From the NCBI RefSeq assembly GCF_016651255.1, contig NZ_JAEKEG010000050.1:1-64000 (forward strand): 64,000 bases of DNA, given 5' to 3'. The stretch is from Pseudomonas sp. TH10. Lineage in GTDB: Bacteria > Pseudomonadota > Gammaproteobacteria > Pseudomonadales > Pseudomonadaceae. Below, piece after piece: positions 45,015-53,552 of this stretch (within the stretch, counting starts at the first letter, position 1; the number at the start of each line of letters is the position of its first letter). The notes beneath the pieces were generated by a model. It worked only from the letters and a program-made list of their open reading frames with translations. It was not told the origin of the DNA and searched no databases. The position numbers and the translations under genes were made by a program.

Positions 45015-46448
45015 TTACAGGATGTTGAACGGGATGGTGGTCACGAGACGGAACTCGTTGATGCTGCCGTCGGACTGGAACTCGCTCGCACGGTGCGCGG
45101 TGTAAGTGCCGCGAATGGTGGTGGCTTTCAGAGGACCGCTTTGTACGGCATAGGTCGCACCGATGCCGTATTCATAGTGGTGCTCGCCGTCCTGCTCCTG
45201 GATACCGTCGTAGCCTTTGCCGGCCACGCCTTTGTTGCCGTTGTAGTGAGTGCCGTCGATGCCCCAGCCACGCGCCTGGTAGATGTTGAATTTCAGACCC
45301 GGCACGCCGTATTCGGCCATGTTGATGGCGTAGGAAACCTGGAAGGACTTCTCGTTCGGGCCGTTGAAGTCCGACAGCAGGGAGTTGGCCAGGTAGATGC
45401 CGTTGGTTTCGTGCAGGTAGTCGAAGTACTCGTTACCGTTCACTTGCTGGTACGAGAACGTCAGGTTGTGCGCTTGGTGGGTCAAGCCGAACGACAGCGA
45501 GTAGGTGTCGTTGTCGATTTCGCCCAGCAGTTTTTTGCCTTCGTCGACGGTCTTGTAGTAGTTCAGGCCAGTGGTCAGGCTCAGTACCGAGCTGTCGCCC
45601 AGCACGTGGCTGGCGCCGAAGTAGTACTGGTTCCACAGGTCTTCGGCCTGGGTGCCCCAGAGGCTCGTAGTCAGGCTGGCGAATGGTGTGTAGGTGATGC
45701 CGGCGGTGTTGACGTGATCGGCTTCGGCACTGGAGTCGCCGTATTCGGAGCGGAACTTGCTCAGGCTTTCTTCGGTACGCGGAGAGTTGCGATCGAACGT
45801 AGCCAGATCGAAGGACAGGTTGTTCAGTTCTTCACTGTGCAGCGAAACACCTTCGAAGCTCGAAGGCAGCGCACGGTTACCGATCACATCGACCTGTGGG
45901 CTGCTGAAGCCCATGCGGCCGGCGGTCAGGGTGGTGTTGGAAACGCGAGCCTTGATGTTGGCCAAGCCCACTTTGCTCCACTGGCCCACAGCTTCGCCGC
46001 CTTCGCGGGTCAGGGTGCGGTTGTTGCCCGCGCCTGGACGAGTACCCGGTGCGCCACCGTTGTTGGATGCCAGGTTCTCGCGATCACGCTCCAGGGCGAT
46101 GGCGTTGTACGCCGCGACTTCAGTGCTGAAGCCGACGGTGCCCTCGGTGAAGCCCGAGTTGTACTTGACGATGGTGCCTTGAACCCAGTTGATCCGGCGA
46201 TCTGTTTCGGCCAGCGAACCATTCTTTTTATAGGCGAATTTACCGCCGCGCTCCAGTTGCTCATTGGCGTACCAGTTGCGCGTAGTACCGGTGATCGACT
46301 GACCTTCAACGAAGCCGGTCGCTTCAGCCTGGGCGCTCTTGGTGTTAACGGTCACCGGAGAGAACGCCTGGCTTTGGGTTTCCGCATAAGCCGTGGCGGT
46401 GATGCTGCTGATGGCCAGGGCCAGTATCGCGGTGCTGCTCAGTTTCAT
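45015..46448 (-). CDS. opdP: OprD-family outer-membrane porin (OpdP-like)
   Basis: Substrate-specific outer-membrane channel, most likely for small peptides because it is surrounded by dpp genes; the P. aeruginosa homologue in this locus, OpdP, takes up glycine-glutamate and carbapenems. The 477-residue precursor has a signal peptide (1-22, ITATAYAE), a beta-barrel with alternating pattern, and the OprD features RDRENLASNNGGAPGTRPGAGNN-type loop and a C-terminal FNIL rather than terminal Phe. The start follows AAAGGAG. A 7-bp stem (GAGGGGC/GCCCCTC, 46579-46600) lies upstream. Confidence 0.88.
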   Translation of the reverse strand: MKLSSTAILALAISSITATAYAETQSQAFSPVTVNTKSAQAEATGFVEGQSITGTTRNWYANEQLERGGKFAYKKNGSLAETDRRINWVQGTIVKYNSGFTEGTVGFSTEVAAYNAIALERDRENLASNNGGAPGTRPGAGNNRTLTREGGEAVGQWSKVGLANIKARVSNTTLTAGRMGFSSPQVDVIGNRALPSSFEGVSLHSEELNNLSFDLATFDRNSPRTEESLSKFRSEYGDSSAEADHVNTAGITYTPFASLTTSLWGTQAEDLWNQYYFGASHVLGDSSVLSLTTGLNYYKTVDEGKKLLGEIDNDTYSLSFGLTHQAHNLTFSYQQVNGNEYFDYLHETNGIYLANSLLSDFNGPNEKSFQVSYAINMAEYGVPGLKFNIYQARGWGIDGTHYNGNKGVAGKGYDGIQEQDGEHHYEYGIGATYAVQSGPLKATTIRGTYTAHRASEFQSDGSINEFRLVTTIPFNIL

Positions 46449-46623
46449 GGGTGAAGCTCCTTTACTTTCTTTTTATGCCGGCCTTTTTAGGTTGGCCGGT
46501 TATTGGTTTAGAACTCATTCACACATCGCAAACGTTTGCCAAAGGCCGGATTGGCGAATTTCGGCAAAGCGCTTGCGTGAGGGGCTAGACGGCGCCCCTC
46601 AGCGTTGCGGCTAATCGGTTGGG

Positions 46624-48222
46624 TTAATCGATACTGACACCCGAGAACACGTTGCGGCCGAAGGGACTCACCTTGAACCCTTCAACCCGTGTGCTTAACG
46701 GCTGGTTGACCGTCGAGTGGGCCACAGGCGTGATCGGCACTTGCTGTTTAAGCAATTGCTGGGCCTGTTTGTAAAGCACGGTGCGTTGGTCGCGGTCGGT
46801 GACGATCTTGGCCTGTTTGATCAGCTTGTCGTAAGCCGGGTCGCACCACATGGAGTAGTTGTTGCCGCCAATGGCGTCGCAGCTGTACAGCGTACCCAGC
46901 CAGTTGTCCGGGTCACCGTTGTCACCGGTCCAGCCGATCAGGCTGATGTCGTGCTCACCATTCTTGGTGCGCTTGATGTACTCGCCCCATTCGTAGCTGA
47001 CGATCTTCACTTTCAGACCAATCTTCGCCCAGTCAGCCTGGAGCATTTCGGCCATCAGTTTGGCGTTGGGGTTGTAGGGGCGCTGCACCGGCATCGCCCA
47101 CAGGGTGATCTCGGTGCCTTCTTTGACGCCGGCAGCCTTGAGCAGCTCTTTGGCTTTTTCCGGGTTGTAGGCGGCGTCTTTGATCGTGTCGTCGTAGGAC
47201 CACTGCGTCGGTGGCATGGCGTTGACGGCCAGTTGACCGGCGCCTTGATAAACAGCGTTGAGAATCCCCTGTTTATTCACCGCCATGTCCAGCGCCTGAC
47301 GCACTTCGAGCTGGTCAAACGGTTTGTGCCGGACGTTGTAGGCGATGTAACCGAGGTTGAAACCCGGCTTGGAGATCAGTTGCAGTTTCGGGTCGGCCTT
47401 CAGCGCTTCAACATCGGCAGGGCGGGGATGCAGAGTGATCTGGCACTCGCCGGCCTTGAGTTTCTGCACGCGCACCGAAGCGTCGGTGTTGATGGCGAAG
47501 ATCAGGTTGTCGAGTTTGACCCGGCTCGGGTCCCAGTACTGCTTGTTGCCGCTGAAGCGGATGTTCGAGTCTTTCTGATAACTCTTGAACACGAACGGGC
47601 CAGTGCCGATCGGCTTCTGATTGATGTCGCTTGGCTTGCCTTCGGCGAGCAGTTTGTCGGCGTATTCGGCGGACAGGATCGAGGCGAAGCTCATGGCGAT
47701 GTTCTGGATGAACGCGGCGTCGACGCTGTTGAGCGTGAACTCCACGGTCAGCGGCCCGGTCTTTTCGACCTTGGCGATGTTCTTGTTCAGGCTCATCCCG
47801 TTGAAGTACGGAAACTCCGTTGGATAGGCCTTACGGAATGGCTGCTGTGGATCGAGCATGCGATTAAACGTGAACAACACGTCGTCCGCGTTGAAGTCAC
47901 GGGTCGGCTTGAAGTACGGCGTTGTATGAAATTTCACACCTTCGCGCAGGTGAAAGGTGTACTTGAGACCATCCTCGGAAATGTCCCACTTGGTCGCCAG
48001 GCCCGGTACGACATTGGTCGCGCCTTTTTCGAACTCGACCAGACGGTTGTAGATCGGTTCGGCCGCATCGTTATCGGTGGCTGCGGTGTACTGCGCGGTA
48101 TCAAAACCTGCCGGGCTGCCTTCTGAGCAGAACACCAGACTTTTGCTGGCGGCGAAACTGGCGGACGAGACGGCCAACAGACCGGCGCCCAGCAATGCGG
48201 AAAAAACCAAGGTATGGCGCAT
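46624..48222 (-). CDS. dipeptide-binding protein DppA (paralogue 2)
   Basis: Periplasmic SBP family 5 protein of 532 residues, with a signal peptide (about 1-24, AVSSASFAAS) and the motifs VFCSEGSPAGFDTAQYT, DFNADDVLFTFNRMLD, FVFKSYQKDSNIRFSGN and LIGWTGDNGDPDNWLGTLYSCD. It is very similar to paralogue 3 upstream, so the two probably arose by duplication. The start at 48222 follows GAGGGAG. It may deliver another peptide class to DppBCDF. Confidence 0.92.
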   Translation of the reverse strand: MRHTLVFSALLGAGLLAVSSASFAASKSLVFCSEGSPAGFDTAQYTAATDNDAAEPIYNRLVEFEKGATNVVPGLATKWDISEDGLKYTFHLREGVKFHTTPYFKPTRDFNADDVLFTFNRMLDPQQPFRKAYPTEFPYFNGMSLNKNIAKVEKTGPLTVEFTLNSVDAAFIQNIAMSFASILSAEYADKLLAEGKPSDINQKPIGTGPFVFKSYQKDSNIRFSGNKQYWDPSRVKLDNLIFAINTDASVRVQKLKAGECQITLHPRPADVEALKADPKLQLISKPGFNLGYIAYNVRHKPFDQLEVRQALDMAVNKQGILNAVYQGAGQLAVNAMPPTQWSYDDTIKDAAYNPEKAKELLKAAGVKEGTEITLWAMPVQRPYNPNAKLMAEMLQADWAKIGLKVKIVSYEWGEYIKRTKNGEHDISLIGWTGDNGDPDNWLGTLYSCDAIGGNNYSMWCDPAYDKLIKQAKIVTDRDQRTVLYKQAQQLLKQQVPITPVAHSTVNQPLSTRVEGFKVSPFGRNVFSGVSID

Positions 48223-48480
48223 GACGCTCCCTCTGTTCTCTGAGTATTTTCGACAAGCCTCGTTCCGACTGGGGACGTGGGGTCTTATCGAGCGCAATCC
48301 ATTTACGTGAAGCAAAACCGAGAGCCCACGTATGAGCTGGTCGAACTCCGACGGTATGAGCCATCGGGCCGGCAGTAAATGCGTAGAGTCCTAAACATTC
48401 GTAGGAAAAGTAGACGCGTCCTGCGCCGGCGCTGGAGTCAGCGTCGGACATGGATGTAGGCAAATTCCTAACTTTCCGGC

Positions 48481-48518
48481 AGATAAAGCAACGGCGACGT
48501 CAAAAACGTCGCCGTTGC
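48481..48518 (-). terminator. terminator after DppA paralogue 3
   Basis: GCAACGGCGACGT / ACGTCGCCGTTGC is a perfect 13-bp stem with a 5-nt loop, followed on the minus strand by TTTATCT. Paralogue 3 is therefore its own transcription unit. The remaining 258 bp up to paralogue 2 hold no gene and presumably its promoter. Confidence 0.8.
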
Positions 48519-48524
48519 GTTAAC

Positions 48525-50150
48525 TCAATTGCTGACGCTGACGCCGTAGAAGGAGTTCAAGCCGAATGGGCTGATCTTGAAGTCCTGCACGTTGGCGCGC
48601 ATGGGTTGATACACCGTCGAGTGAGCGATAGGTGTCATTGGGACTGCATCTTTGAGGACGTGTTGCGCCTGTTTGTACAGTTCGGTGCGCTTGCCTTGGT
48701 CGGTGGTGCGCTTGGCTTCCTTCACGAGGCCGTCGAATTTCTTGTCGCACCATTTCGAGAAGTTGTTGCCGCTGAGCGAGTCGCAGCCGAACAGCACGTT
48801 CAGCCAGTTGTCCGGATCACCATTGTCACCGCTCCAGCCAATGATCATGGCCTGGTTCTCGCCACCTTTGGAGCGCTTGATGTACTCGCCCCACTCGTAG
48901 CTGGTGATCTTCACTTTCAAGCCGATCTTGGCCCAGTCGGACTGGAGCATTTCAGCCATCAGCTTGGCGTTCGGGTTGTACGGACGCTGTACCGGCATCG
49001 CCCACAGAACGATCTCGGTACCTTCCTTGACGCCGGCTTCCTTGAGCAGCTGTTTGGCTTTCTCAGGGTCGTACTTGGCATCTTTGATAGTGGTGTCGTA
49101 AGACCACTGGGTCGGCGGCATGGCGTTAACGGCCAGTTGGCCTGCGCCCTGGTAAACCGAGTCGATGATCTGCGGCTTGTTCACGGCCATGTCCAGTGCC
49201 TGACGGACGCGCAGGTCAGCCAGCGGGTTGGCCTCGTTGCTGCCCTTGACCTTGTCCATCACGTTGTAGGCGATGTAGCCCAGGTTGAAACCAGCCTGGT
49301 CAGGCATTTTCAGGGTTTTGTCTTCTTTGAGCGCTTTCAGGTCGGCTGGACGCGGGAACAGGGTGACTTGGCACTCATTCTTTTTCAGCTTTTGAATACG
49401 CACCGACGGGTCGGTGGTGATGGCGAAGATCAGGTTGTCGATCTTCACGTCTTCAGGCTTCCAGTAGTCCTTGTTGCCGGTGTAGCGGATGTTCGAGTCT
49501 TTCTGGTAGCTCTTGAATACGAACGGGCCGGTGCCGACCGGTTTCTGGTTGATGTCGGCGGCTTTGCCTTCCTTCAGCAGCTGGGCTGCGTACTCGGCGG
49601 ACTGAACCGAAGCGAAGCTCATGGCCATGTTCTGGATGAACGCGGCATCCACTTCTTTCAAAGTGAACTTGACGGTGTGGTCATCGACTTTATCGATCTT
49701 GGTGATGTTGGTGTCCATCCCCATGTCGGTAAAGTACGGGAATTCGGTCGGGTACGCTTTGCGGAACGGGTCGTCCTTGTTAATCATGCGATTAAAAGTG
49801 AACAGCACGTCGTCGGCGTTGAACTCACGAGTCGGCTTGAAGTACGGGGTGGTGTGGAACTTGACGCCTTCGCGCAGGTGAAAGGTGTACGTCAGGCCAT
49901 CTTCGGAAATGTCCCACTTGGTCGCCAGACCAGGAACCACGGCGGTGCCGCCACGTTCGAACTGGGTCAGACGGTTGAACATGGTTTCAGCTGAGGCGTC
50001 GAAGTCGGTTCCGGTGGTGTACTGGCCCGGATCAAAACCGGCCGGGCTGCCTTCGGAGCAGAACACCAGGTTAGTCGCAGCGGATGCGAAAGGTGCGGAG
50101 GCTAACAAGCCTGCGCCGACTAAAAACGGAATGACCGCGTGTTTAAGCAT
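48525..50150 (-). CDS. dipeptide-binding protein DppA (paralogue 3)
   Basis: Periplasmic SBP family 5 protein of 541 residues, with a signal peptide (about 1-24, LLASAPFASAAT) and the motifs VFCSEGSPAGFDPGQYT, EFNADDVLFTFNRMIN, FKSYQKDSNIRYTGN and IIGWSGDNGDPDNWLNVLFGCD. The ATG at 50150 follows GAGG. It has a strong terminator of its own. Its local insertion VMDKVKGSNEANPLADLRVRQ is absent from paralogue 2. Confidence 0.93.
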   Translation of the reverse strand: MLKHAVIPFLVGAGLLASAPFASAATNLVFCSEGSPAGFDPGQYTTGTDFDASAETMFNRLTQFERGGTAVVPGLATKWDISEDGLTYTFHLREGVKFHTTPYFKPTREFNADDVLFTFNRMINKDDPFRKAYPTEFPYFTDMGMDTNITKIDKVDDHTVKFTLKEVDAAFIQNMAMSFASVQSAEYAAQLLKEGKAADINQKPVGTGPFVFKSYQKDSNIRYTGNKDYWKPEDVKIDNLIFAITTDPSVRIQKLKKNECQVTLFPRPADLKALKEDKTLKMPDQAGFNLGYIAYNVMDKVKGSNEANPLADLRVRQALDMAVNKPQIIDSVYQGAGQLAVNAMPPTQWSYDTTIKDAKYDPEKAKQLLKEAGVKEGTEIVLWAMPVQRPYNPNAKLMAEMLQSDWAKIGLKVKITSYEWGEYIKRSKGGENQAMIIGWSGDNGDPDNWLNVLFGCDSLSGNNFSKWCDKKFDGLVKEAKRTTDQGKRTELYKQAQHVLKDAVPMTPIAHSTVYQPMRANVQDFKISPFGLNSFYGVSVSN

Positions 50151-50526
50151 GTTGGCCTCATGATTTGTTGTCATTTTTTGATTTGAGGTACGACCTCGTG
50201 AGTCGTGCCTGCGGATACTTATGCAGGGGCCATACCCATTGCAAGATGCAGAGCGACTGCCAGCCTCAAACCGTGGCACGAACGTACCTTAATGTCGCAT
50301 CTGTATAACTTTTGACGCATTTGACCGTTTGCGAGTGGTTTTTACGGTGCATATCGCGCACCCGCGTGGAGCAATCGAAGGCTGAGGTGCACCCGGTTGG
50401 CGCGCGGTGTTACTTATTTATACCCTCGCCATCGGCGCATCTGGCATATCCCACGGATGCGGCATATTTCGCGCACGCGGCGTAATCGACATATTCCACG
50501 TATGCGGCCTGATCGACGTATTCCGC
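50151..50526. other. non-coding gap with a 27-bp tandem repeat
   Basis: No convincing gene. At 50450-50530 three degenerate 27-bp units follow each other (units starting at 50450, 50477 and 50504), best conserved as GCGGC.T.ATCGACRTATTCC. The left part is presumably the promoter region of the DppA paralogue 3 gene. Confidence 0.55.
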
Positions 50527-50603
50527 GCAGGAGCCGCCGAAGGCTGCGATCTTTTGATCTCTAAGGCAAAGTCAAAAGATCGCAGCCTGCGGCACGCTCC
50601 TAC
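50527..50603. repeat. REPIN-like inverted repeat, mixed arms
   Basis: The left arm GCAGGAGCCGCCGAAGGCTGCG and the right arm CGCAGCCTGCGGCACGCTCCTAC are of the GAAGGC and GCAGGC variants respectively, around a 20-nt centre. It ends 10 bp from the stop of the SIMPL-domain gene. Confidence 0.8.
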
Positions 50604-50613
50604 AAGGGGCGGT

Positions 50614-51330
50614 TTAAGGCATCAACACTTCAATCGACCCATCTGCCGTCATGCTGACCTGGCTGGTGCCAGCCTCAACTTCCGGGGTCACCGGAGCGGC
50701 GTCCATGCTGGCGGCTTTCATCATCATCGGCCCGCGCATGTACGGTTGTGGATAACCGTTGCTGTTGAGGTTCAGGTTAACGATCTTGTAGCCCTTGCCG
50801 CCGAGTGCATCGGTGGCCAGTTGGGCGCGGGCCTTGAAGGCGCTGACGGCTTCTTTGAGCAGCGCGTCTTCGCTGGCTTTGCGGGTCGGGTCGGCGATGG
50901 CGAAGTCCATGCCGCCCATTTTCAGGTCACCCAGCAGTTCGCCGGTGAGTTTGGAGAGGGCGGCGAAGTCGGAGCTTTCCAGGCGCAGTTCGGCGCGTTC
51001 ACGCCAGCCGGTGATTTTCTGGCCCTTGGTGTCGTAGATCGGGTAGCTGTTGCGGCTGCCCTGGCGCAGGGTGATGTCTTTGACTTGCTTGGCCTGGGCC
51101 AGTGCCTTGTTCATGGTGGTGCTGACGTCGGCGGCGAGTTTGGCCGGGTCGGTGTTTTGCTCTTCGGTGTAGAGCGTCACGATCATCTGGTCGCGGGCGA
51201 CTTCCTGGCTGACTTCGGCGCGCAGGGAAATCTGGTTGTAGTGCAGCTCATCGGCGGCCAGGGCCGGAAGGCTGGCGACGCTGCCGACGGTCAGGGCGAG
51301 AAGGGCGGCGCTGCGGCGAAATGTGTGCAT
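50614..51330 (-). CDS. SIMPL-domain (DUF541) secreted protein
   Basis: Exported protein of the SIMPL/DUF541 family, whose biochemical role is unclear; the E. coli relative YggE is linked to oxidative stress. The 238-residue precursor has a signal peptide (about 1-25, VASLPALAAD), then EVARDQMIVTLYTEEQNTDPAKLAADVSTTMNKAL and ITGWRERAELRLESSDFAALSKLTGEL. The ATG at 51330 follows AAGGAG. It is divergent from roxS-roxR, as in P. aeruginosa (PA4495). Confidence 0.88.
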   Translation of the reverse strand: MHTFRRSAALLALTVGSVASLPALAADELHYNQISLRAEVSQEVARDQMIVTLYTEEQNTDPAKLAADVSTTMNKALAQAKQVKDITLRQGSRNSYPIYDTKGQKITGWRERAELRLESSDFAALSKLTGELLGDLKMGGMDFAIADPTRKASEDALLKEAVSAFKARAQLATDALGGKGYKIVNLNLNSNGYPQPYMRGPMMMKAASMDAAPVTPEVEAGTSQVSMTADGSIEVLMP

Positions 51331-51460
51331 GAAGGCTCCTTGATGAGGGCGCAGGTGATGGTTCGGGGGCCTGCGTGAAACCATCAGACTCTAGCTTCTA
51401 TGCTCCGGTTCGCCCAGTTACAACTTCTATACAGATCGAAGGCGACCGCTGCGCGGTCAA

Positions 51461-51518
51461 TCGCGAGGCTCGCTCCACAGAGATTGCATCTTAATGTGGG
51501 AGCGAGCCTGCTCGTGAT
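51461..51518. repeat. diverged REPIN-like repeat before roxS
   Basis: TCGCGAGGCTCGCTCCACA and TGTGGGAGCGAGCCTGCTCGTGA form imperfect arms around about 16 bp. The remaining 310-bp SIMPL-roxS spacer holds no gene. Confidence 0.7.
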
Positions 51519-51640
51519 AGCGGTCTAATAGACGCCACCGTTCTTTCTGCCATGTGGTCGTTTGCCGCACTTTCGCCTCTCGAGGCCGTGGCTTGGTTAT
51601 ACTCCGTGCGATCCGCCTGGAGCGCTCATCAGGAGAGCTC

Positions 51641-52903
51641 ATGCTCGCCCCCGTACAACTGACTTCCGCCACTCGCCAGAACCTCTGGCGGCTGACTTTC
51701 ATCCGCACTTTGGTGCTCGCCGCGCAGGCCGGTTCCGTAGGCCTGGCCTACTGGCTGCAACTGTTGCCGTTGCCGTGGGTGCAACTGGCGATGACCCTCG
51801 GCTGCTCGATGCTGTTGTGCGCGTTCACGGCCATTCGCCTGCGCACCTCCTGGCCGGTCACTGAGCTCGAATACGCCGTGCAGCTGGCCTGCGACCTGTT
51901 TATCCACAGTGCGCTGCTGTATTTCTCCGGCGGTTCGACCAACCCCTTCGTGTCCTATTACCTGGTGCCGCTGACCATCGCCGCCGTGACGTTGCCCTGG
52001 CGCTATTCGGTGATCCTGTCCGGCATCGCATTGACCATGTACACCTTGCTGCTGGCGCGTTTCTATCCACTGGAGACCCTGCCGGTCGCCCGCGAGAACC
52101 TGCAGATCTACGGCATGTGGCTGAGCTTTGCGCTGGCCGCTGCGGTGATCACGTTCTTCGCCGCGCGCATGGCCGAAGAGCTGCGTCGTCAGGAAGAATT
52201 ACGCGCGATCCGCCGTGAAGAAGGCCTGCGCGATCAGCAATTGCTGGCCGTCGCCACGCAAGCTGCCGGTGCCGCGCATGAACTGGGTACGCCGCTGGCC
52301 ACCATGAGCGTGCTGCTCAAGGAAATGCAGCAGGATCATCCCGACCCGATGTTGCAGGACGATCTGAAGGTGCTGCAGGATCAGGTCAAACTGTGCAAAG
52401 AGACCTTGCAGCAACTGGTGCGCGCCGCCGAGGCCAATCGTCGTCTCGCGGTCGAAATGCAGGACGTCACCCAATGGCTCGACGAAGCGCTGAACCGCTG
52501 GCACCTGATGCGCCCGGAAGCCAGTTATCGCTTTCATCGCCTGGGCCAAGGCACGGTGCCGCGCATGGCGCCGCCGCCGGATCTGACTCAGGCGCTGCTG
52601 AATCTGCTGAACAATGCCGCCGACGCCTGCCCGGAAAACCTCAAGGTGACGCTGGACTGGGACGCGGAAAACGTGACCATCAGCATTCGTGACCACGGCG
52701 CCGGTGTGCCGCTGGCCATCGCCGAGCAGATCGGCAAACCGTTTTTTACCACCAAGGGCAAAGGTTTCGGCCTGGGCCTGTTTTTGAGCAAGGCCAGCGT
52801 GACACGCGCCGGCGGCTCAGTGAAACTCTATAGTCATGAGGAAGGCGGTACGCTCACCGAGCTGCGCCTGCCCCACGGCGCCCGAGGAGACCAACATGAG
52901 TGA
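51641..52903 (+). CDS. roxS: redox-sensing histidine kinase RoxS (RegB/PrrB family)
   Basis: Membrane sensor kinase that reports the state of the respiratory chain and controls terminal oxidases through RoxR. The 420-residue protein has about six membrane helices in residues 20-180. The family quinone-binding heptapeptide GGSTNPF is at 97-103. The H box GAAHELGTPL has His213, followed by an ATPase domain (LLNLLNNAADACPEN, DHGAGVP, GKGFGLGLFL). The ATG at 51641 follows AGGAGAG. It overlaps roxR by 8 bp. Confidence 0.93.
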   Translation: MLAPVQLTSATRQNLWRLTFIRTLVLAAQAGSVGLAYWLQLLPLPWVQLAMTLGCSMLLCAFTAIRLRTSWPVTELEYAVQLACDLFIHSALLYFSGGSTNPFVSYYLVPLTIAAVTLPWRYSVILSGIALTMYTLLLARFYPLETLPVARENLQIYGMWLSFALAAAVITFFAARMAEELRRQEELRAIRREEGLRDQQLLAVATQAAGAAHELGTPLATMSVLLKEMQQDHPDPMLQDDLKVLQDQVKLCKETLQQLVRAAEANRRLAVEMQDVTQWLDEALNRWHLMRPEASYRFHRLGQGTVPRMAPPPDLTQALLNLLNNAADACPENLKVTLDWDAENVTISIRDHGAGVPLAIAEQIGKPFFTTKGKGFGLGLFLSKASVTRAGGSVKLYSHEEGGTLTELRLPHGARGDQHE

Positions 52904-53456
52904 CGAAATCCAAGTCGAAGGCGAAGAACTGCCGCATTTGCTGCTGGTCGACGACGACGCAACCTTTACCCGCGTCATGGCTCGCGCCATGGCCCGCCGT
53001 GGTTTTCGCGTCAGCACCGCCGGTTCCGCCGAGGAAGGCCTGACCATCGCCCAGGCTGATCTGCCGGACTACGCCGCGCTCGACCTGAAAATGGACGGCG
53101 ACTCCGGCCTGGTGCTGCTGCCCAAGCTGCTGGAACTGGACCCGGAAATGCGCGTGGTGATCCTCACCGGTTATTCGAGCATTGCCACGGCGGTCGAAGC
53201 GATCAAGCGCGGTGCCTGCAACTATCTGTGCAAACCGGCCGACGCCGACGACGTATTGGCCGCGCTGCTCTCCGAGCACGCCGACCTCGACACCCTGGTA
53301 CCGGAAAACCCGATGTCGGTGGACCGCTTGCAGTGGGAACACATCCAGCGCGTGCTCACCGAGCACGAAGGCAACATCTCCGCCACTGCCCGCGCCCTGG
53401 GCATGCATCGTCGCACTCTGCAGCGCAAACTGCAGAAGCGCCCGGTTCGTCGCTGA
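52896..53456 (+). CDS. roxR: redox response regulator RoxR (RegA/PrrA family)
   Basis: Partner of RoxS. The 186-residue protein has a receiver domain (acidic pair VDDD near 18-21, phospho-acceptor Asp63 in ALDLKMDG, Lys in CKPADADD) and a short C-terminal Fis-type helix-turn-helix (GNISATARALGMHRRTLQRKLQ). The start lies inside the end of roxS with GAGGAGA upstream, so translation is coupled. A terminator follows. Confidence 0.95.
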   Translation: MSDEIQVEGEELPHLLLVDDDATFTRVMARAMARRGFRVSTAGSAEEGLTIAQADLPDYAALDLKMDGDSGLVLLPKLLELDPEMRVVILTGYSSIATAVEAIKRGACNYLCKPADADDVLAALLSEHADLDTLVPENPMSVDRLQWEHIQRVLTEHEGNISATARALGMHRRTLQRKLQKRPVRR

Positions 53457-53495
53457 ACCTGCGCTGAACGACTATCGCCAGCCCTCGCGATAAAA

Positions 53496-53521
53496 CGCAC
53501 CGATCTACTATGATCGGTGCG
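53496..53521 (+). terminator. rho-independent terminator after roxR
   Basis: CGCACCGATC / GATCGGTGCG, a 10-bp stem with a 6-nt loop, followed by TGTCTGTTCTTTTC. Confidence 0.75.
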
Positions 53522-53552
53522 TGTCTGTTCTTTTCTATATCGAGCCTTATCC

